Shown: one piece after another, positions 60,999 through 64,000 of the stretch | How positions within the stretch are numbered: position 1 is the first letter of the stretch | Layout: each line of letters starts with the position of its first letter | Source: Janthinobacterium sp. ROICE36 | GTDB taxonomy: Bacteria > Pseudomonadota > Gammaproteobacteria > Burkholderiales > Burkholderiaceae_D | Direction: 5' to 3' | Length of the DNA stretch: 64,000 nt | Assembly (NCBI RefSeq): GCF_002869965.1 | Contig: NZ_PEBS01000027.1 | Coordinates: 1 to 64,000, forward strand | Position numbers and translations under genes: made by a program | Notes under the pieces: model-generated | The model's database searches: none | Seen by the model: only the letters and a program-made list of their open reading frames with translations | What the model was told of the DNA's origin: nothing

Positions 60999-61075
60999 TG
61001 GGGTGGCTGATGGGGCTCGAACCCACGACAACAGGAATCACAATCCTGGACTCTACCAACTGAGCTACAGCCACC
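60999..61075 (-). tRNA. tRNA-His (anticodon GTG)
   Basis: The minus strand shows a full cloverleaf: acceptor arms GGTGGCT/AGCCACC, D-loop AGCTCAGTTGGTAGAG, anticodon arm CAGGATTGTGATTCCTG and T-arm GTGGGTTCGAGCCCC. CCA is encoded, and the extra 5' G typical of tRNA-His is present. Confidence 0.96.
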
Positions 61076-61207
61076 ACTGTCTTACTTACCTGTTTAGCTG
61101 TTTTGCTGAACAGGTGCCGAATTATACAAAGAACTCGGCGAAGTGGCAAATCTAAATGCAGTCTTTTTCAAAAAGCCGAAAGATTGCTGGAAATTGCTTC
61201 TCGCGAA

Positions 61208-62053
61208 TCATACGTCCAGGTGGGTGACGGGCGGCTGCAAGTCCAGCAAACCGGCGAAGGCTTTCGCCAAGGCATCGACGCTGGCCGTCGTGTAGCCCTG
61301 CAGTCGCGGTGCATCGTTGTTGATGCGACGCAAGCTTGCCGCGTCCAGCAAGCGGGTCAGCTGGCGCGCCACGGCGTCGCCCGTGTCCACCAGCGTGATC
61401 TGTTCCTGCGTATGCGCGCGCACCGTGCGTGCTATGGCATGCTGCACGAAGGGGTAGTGCGTGCAACCGAGCACCAGCGTATCGACACCTAGCGCCAGCA
61501 TGGGCGCGATATAGCGTTCCAGCATGGCGCTGGTAGCGTCCGTCGGATCATTGCCCAGCGCGCATTGTTCGATGCGGTCGGCCAGGCCGATGCACGGCTG
61601 CAAGATGAACGTGGCGCCCGTGGCGGCGCTCACCTGTTCGCGCAGGGCCAGCAGCTTGTCGCCGCGCAAGGCGCGCTCCGTGGCCAGCACGGCGATCTTG
61701 CCGTTGTGGCTGATGGCGGCCGCCGGTTTCAGGCCCGGTTCGACGCCGACGATGGGCAGGTCGGGGTAGCGCGCGCGCAGCGCCTTGATGGCGGCGATGG
61801 TGGCCGTGTTGCACGCCACCACCAGTGCTTTCGCGCCTTGCTGCAATAAAAAGGCGGTGATCGCCAGCGAACGGTCGATGACTTGCTGTTCCGTCTTGTC
61901 GCCGTACGGCGCATAGGCGGAATCGGCAACGTACATCAGGTCTTCCTGCGGCAGCTGCGCGCGGACATGGCGCAGCACCGACAGGCCGCCCACGCCGGAA
62001 TCAAAAACGCCGATGGGGGCGTCCGGGCGGGCAGTGCTTGCAATAGAAGTCAT
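61208..62053 (-). CDS. murI: Glutamate racemase
   Basis: Cytosolic enzyme of 281 residues that converts L- to D-glutamate for peptidoglycan. The two catalytic Cys motifs are VACNTAT and LGCTHYP; IGVFDSGVGGLSV and YVADSAYAPYG are also typical. ATG 62053 starts the first of these motifs at a normal distance. It is on the same strand as the fumarase and is separated from it by a terminator. Confidence 0.96.
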   Translation of the reverse strand: MTSIASTARPDAPIGVFDSGVGGLSVLRHVRAQLPQEDLMYVADSAYAPYGDKTEQQVIDRSLAITAFLLQQGAKALVVACNTATIAAIKALRARYPDLPIVGVEPGLKPAAAISHNGKIAVLATERALRGDKLLALREQVSAATGATFILQPCIGLADRIEQCALGNDPTDATSAMLERYIAPMLALGVDTLVLGCTHYPFVQHAIARTVRAHTQEQITLVDTGDAVARQLTRLLDAASLRRINNDAPRLQGYTTASVDALAKAFAGLLDLQPPVTHLDV

Positions 62054-62069
62054 ATAAAACCGATGAGGA

Positions 62070-62103
62070 TAAAAAAACGCCGCGCTGGATTGCCGCGCGG
62101 CGT
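62070..62103 (-). terminator. Terminator of the fumarase gene
   Basis: On the minus strand ACGCCGCGC and GCGCGGCGT form a stem followed by TTTTTTT. It is located between the fumarase stop and murI. Confidence 0.9.
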
Positions 62104-62119
62104 CTATGGTAGTGCTTGT

Positions 62120-63661
62120 TTAAACGACCGTCACGGGAATCTTGCTGACGCTATTGAGTTGCTCGATCTTCGCCTGCCATTCCTTCGGGCCCGTGTTGTG
62201 CACCGAAGTGCCTTTCGCATCCACTGCCACCGTCACCGGCATGTCGACGACGTCGAATTCGTAGATCGCTTCCATGCCCATGTCGGCAAAGCCCAGCACC
62301 TTGGCGTGCTTGATGGCTTTCGACACCAGGTAGGCGGCGCCGCCCACGGCCATCAGGTAAGCCGACTGGTGCCGCTGGATCGATTCAACGGCGATGGGGC
62401 CGCGTTCGGCCTTGCCGATCATGGCGATCAGGCCCGTCTTTTCCAGCATCATGTCGGTGAACTTGTCCATGCGCGTGGCCGTGGTGGGGCCGGCCGGGCC
62501 GACGGCTTCGTCGCGCACAGGGTCAACCGGACCGACGTAATAGATCACGCGGTTCTTGAAATCGACCGGCAGTTCTTCGCCTTTGGCCAGCATGTCCTGG
62601 ATGCGCTTGTGCGCGGCGTCGCGGCCCGTCAGCATCTTGCCGTTCAACAGCAAGGTCTGGCCCGGCGTCCACGAAGCGACTTCTTCTTTCGTCAGGGTGT
62701 TCAGGTCGACGCGCTTGGATTTTTCCGTGTCCGGCGTCCAGTGCACTTCCGGCCACGACGACAGCGATGGCGGCGTCATGTAGGCAGGGCCGGAGCCGTC
62801 CAGCACGAAATGGCCGTGGCGCGTGGCAGCGCAGTTCGGGATCATGGCCACAGGCTTCGACGCGGCGTGCGTCGGGTGCATCATGATTTTCACGTCGAGC
62901 ACGGTCGTCAGGCCGCCCAGGCCTTGCGCGCCGATGCCCAGCGAGTTGATCTTGTCGCACAGCTCGATACGCAATTCTTCCAGTTTATTTTGCGGGCCGC
63001 GTTGTTTCAGCTCAAACATGTCGATGTCTTCCATCAACACCTCTTTTGCCATCAGCATGGCTTTTTCAGCCGTGCCGCCGATGCCGATGCCCAGCATGCC
63101 AGGCGGGCACCAGCCGGCGCCCATGGTCGGCACGGTCTTCATGACCCAGTCCACCAGCGAATCGGACGGGTTCATCATGATCATCTTGGATTTGTTTTCC
63201 GAACCGCCGCCCTTGGCAGCGACTTTCACGTCAACGGTATTGCCTTCGACCAGTTCCATGTGCACCACGGCTGGCGTGTTGTCCTTGGTGTTCTTGCGGT
63301 CGAAATGCGGGTCGGCCACGATGGAGGCGCGCAGCTTGTTGTCGTCGAAGTTGTACGCGCGGCGCACGCCTTCGTTGACGGCGTCCGTAACCGTGCCGGA
63401 GAAGCCTTCGAAGCGCACGCCCATGCCGATTTTCAGGAAGACGTTGACGATACCCGTATCCTGGCAGATAGGACGCTTGCCTTCCGCGCACATACGCGAG
63501 TTGGTCAGGATTTGCGCGATCGCATCTTTTGCCGCCGGGCTTTGCTCGGCCGCATAGGCGCGCGCCAGGTGCTCGATGTAATCAGCAGGGTGGTAGTAGC
63601 TAATGTACTGCAACGCTGCGGCGACGGATTCGATCAGGTCTTCTTGCTTTATGACAGTCAT
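62120..63661 (-). CDS. Fumarate hydratase, class I
   Basis: Iron-sulfur enzyme of the citric acid cycle (fumarate to malate), 513 residues. Cluster-type Cys residues occur in ICQDTG, GAGWCPPGM and NCAATRHGHF. The C-terminal domain (VGPVDPVRDEAVGPAGPTTATRMDK) matches FumA/FumB-type single-chain enzymes, joining what others have as alpha and beta parts. The open frame extends to 63970, but ATG 63661 (MTVIKQEDLIES) is the family start. Confidence 0.96.
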   Translation of the reverse strand: MTVIKQEDLIESVAAALQYISYYHPADYIEHLARAYAAEQSPAAKDAIAQILTNSRMCAEGKRPICQDTGIVNVFLKIGMGVRFEGFSGTVTDAVNEGVRRAYNFDDNKLRASIVADPHFDRKNTKDNTPAVVHMELVEGNTVDVKVAAKGGGSENKSKMIMMNPSDSLVDWVMKTVPTMGAGWCPPGMLGIGIGGTAEKAMLMAKEVLMEDIDMFELKQRGPQNKLEELRIELCDKINSLGIGAQGLGGLTTVLDVKIMMHPTHAASKPVAMIPNCAATRHGHFVLDGSGPAYMTPPSLSSWPEVHWTPDTEKSKRVDLNTLTKEEVASWTPGQTLLLNGKMLTGRDAAHKRIQDMLAKGEELPVDFKNRVIYYVGPVDPVRDEAVGPAGPTTATRMDKFTDMMLEKTGLIAMIGKAERGPIAVESIQRHQSAYLMAVGGAAYLVSKAIKHAKVLGFADMGMEAIYEFDVVDMPVTVAVDAKGTSVHNTGPKEWQAKIEQLNSVSKIPVTVV

Positions 63662-63732
63662 GGTGTTCTCGCGGTGAATAAGAAGGGTAAGACGTTGATG
63701 CTGTTTGCTAATCAGTAGGGGAGCGCCGGAAC

Positions 63733-64000
63733 TTAGTGGGGCGCCCGGGCCTGGTTTTGCGTCACGGTCATGATGCGGTCCGTGTAGGCTATCGCCATCG
63801 CCGACAGGATGAAGACCATATGGATCGCCGTTTGCGCGATGACCACATTCGGTTCCTTGGCATACGCAGTGGCGTTGATGAAGGTCTTCAGCAGGTGGAT
63901 GGACGAAATGCCGATGATGGCCATCGCCAGCTTGGTCTTCAGCACGGACGCATTCACATGCGACAACCATTCCGGCTGATCCGGGTGGTCATCCAGGTGC
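63733..64000 (-). CDS. UPF0114 (YqhA-like) membrane protein, C-terminal part
   Basis: The gene continues beyond the right edge of the window. The visible part includes LSHVNASVLKTKLAMAIIGISSIHLLKTF and a hydrophobic segment IHMVFILSAMAIAYTDRI, which match the C-terminal half of UPF0114/YqhA membrane proteins. No function is established for the family. It lies 71 bases upstream of the fumarase on the same strand. Confidence 0.85.
   Translation of the reverse strand, partial: HLDDHPDQPEWLSHVNASVLKTKLAMAIIGISSIHLLKTFINATAYAKEPNVVIAQTAIHMVFILSAMAIAYTDRIMTVTQNQARAPH

Overview
The window looks like a chromosomal segment of a high-GC betaproteobacterium of the order Burkholderiales, most likely Oxalobacteraceae near Janthinobacterium. 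This is inferred from protein character and gene order (tkt-gap; yhdP-nit-tldD; rimP-nusA-infB-rbfA-truB-typA), several large TonB-dependent receptors and a PEP-CTERM protein. I had no database search. Most genes are ordinary core genes, with accessory transport and envelope genes between them. No CRISPR array, rRNA operon, prophage or intact insertion sequence was seen.

Layout. 1-968: gene-free left edge with short direct and inverted repeats. 969-3827: TonB-dependent receptor 1. 3934-7940: rsmE (minus), then tkt and gap (plus), two central carbon enzymes. 7997-12132 (minus): a YoaK/DUF1275 membrane protein, a frameshifted periplasmic Cache-domain gene and glnE. 12346-18841 (plus): yhdP-type AsmA-like protein, a nitrilase-family amidase and tldD. 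19093-20397: aroG with a complete-looking attenuator, namely a promoter, a 22-codon leader peptide rich in Phe and Tyr, and a terminator hairpin directly before aroG. 20482-29330 (minus): three consecutive TonB-dependent receptors. 29934-35562 (plus, divergent from them): a five-function oligopeptide-type ABC transporter encoded by four genes. 35590-37962: a DedA-rhodanese fusion and glucokinase. 38361-41241: scpB and a greatly extended rluB.

41333-50053 holds the translation and transcription operon rimP-nusA-infB-rbfA-truB, followed by typA. It starts with a strong promoter and an intrinsic terminator inside the leader of rimP, which suggests attenuation of the operon. 50177-55657: dusA, a small unknown gene, a chemotaxis receptor, a soluble periplasmic TonB-C-terminal-domain protein and two lipoproteins. 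55719-59775 (minus): a 38-residue membrane peptide, an unknown protein, a PEP-CTERM protein and a FecA-like receptor under a clear Fur box. 60064-64000: a stand-alone receiver protein, an orphan antidote-type regulator, tRNA-His, murI, a class I fumarase and the C-terminal part of a UPF0114 (YqhA-like) membrane protein that runs off the right edge.

The most notable regulatory structure is the aroG leader, where translation of Phe and Tyr codons can decide between a terminator and an antiterminator for the first enzyme of aromatic amino acid synthesis. The most notable functional neighbourhood is the receptor trio beside the peptide ABC transporter, which could form an outer-to-inner-membrane peptide uptake route.
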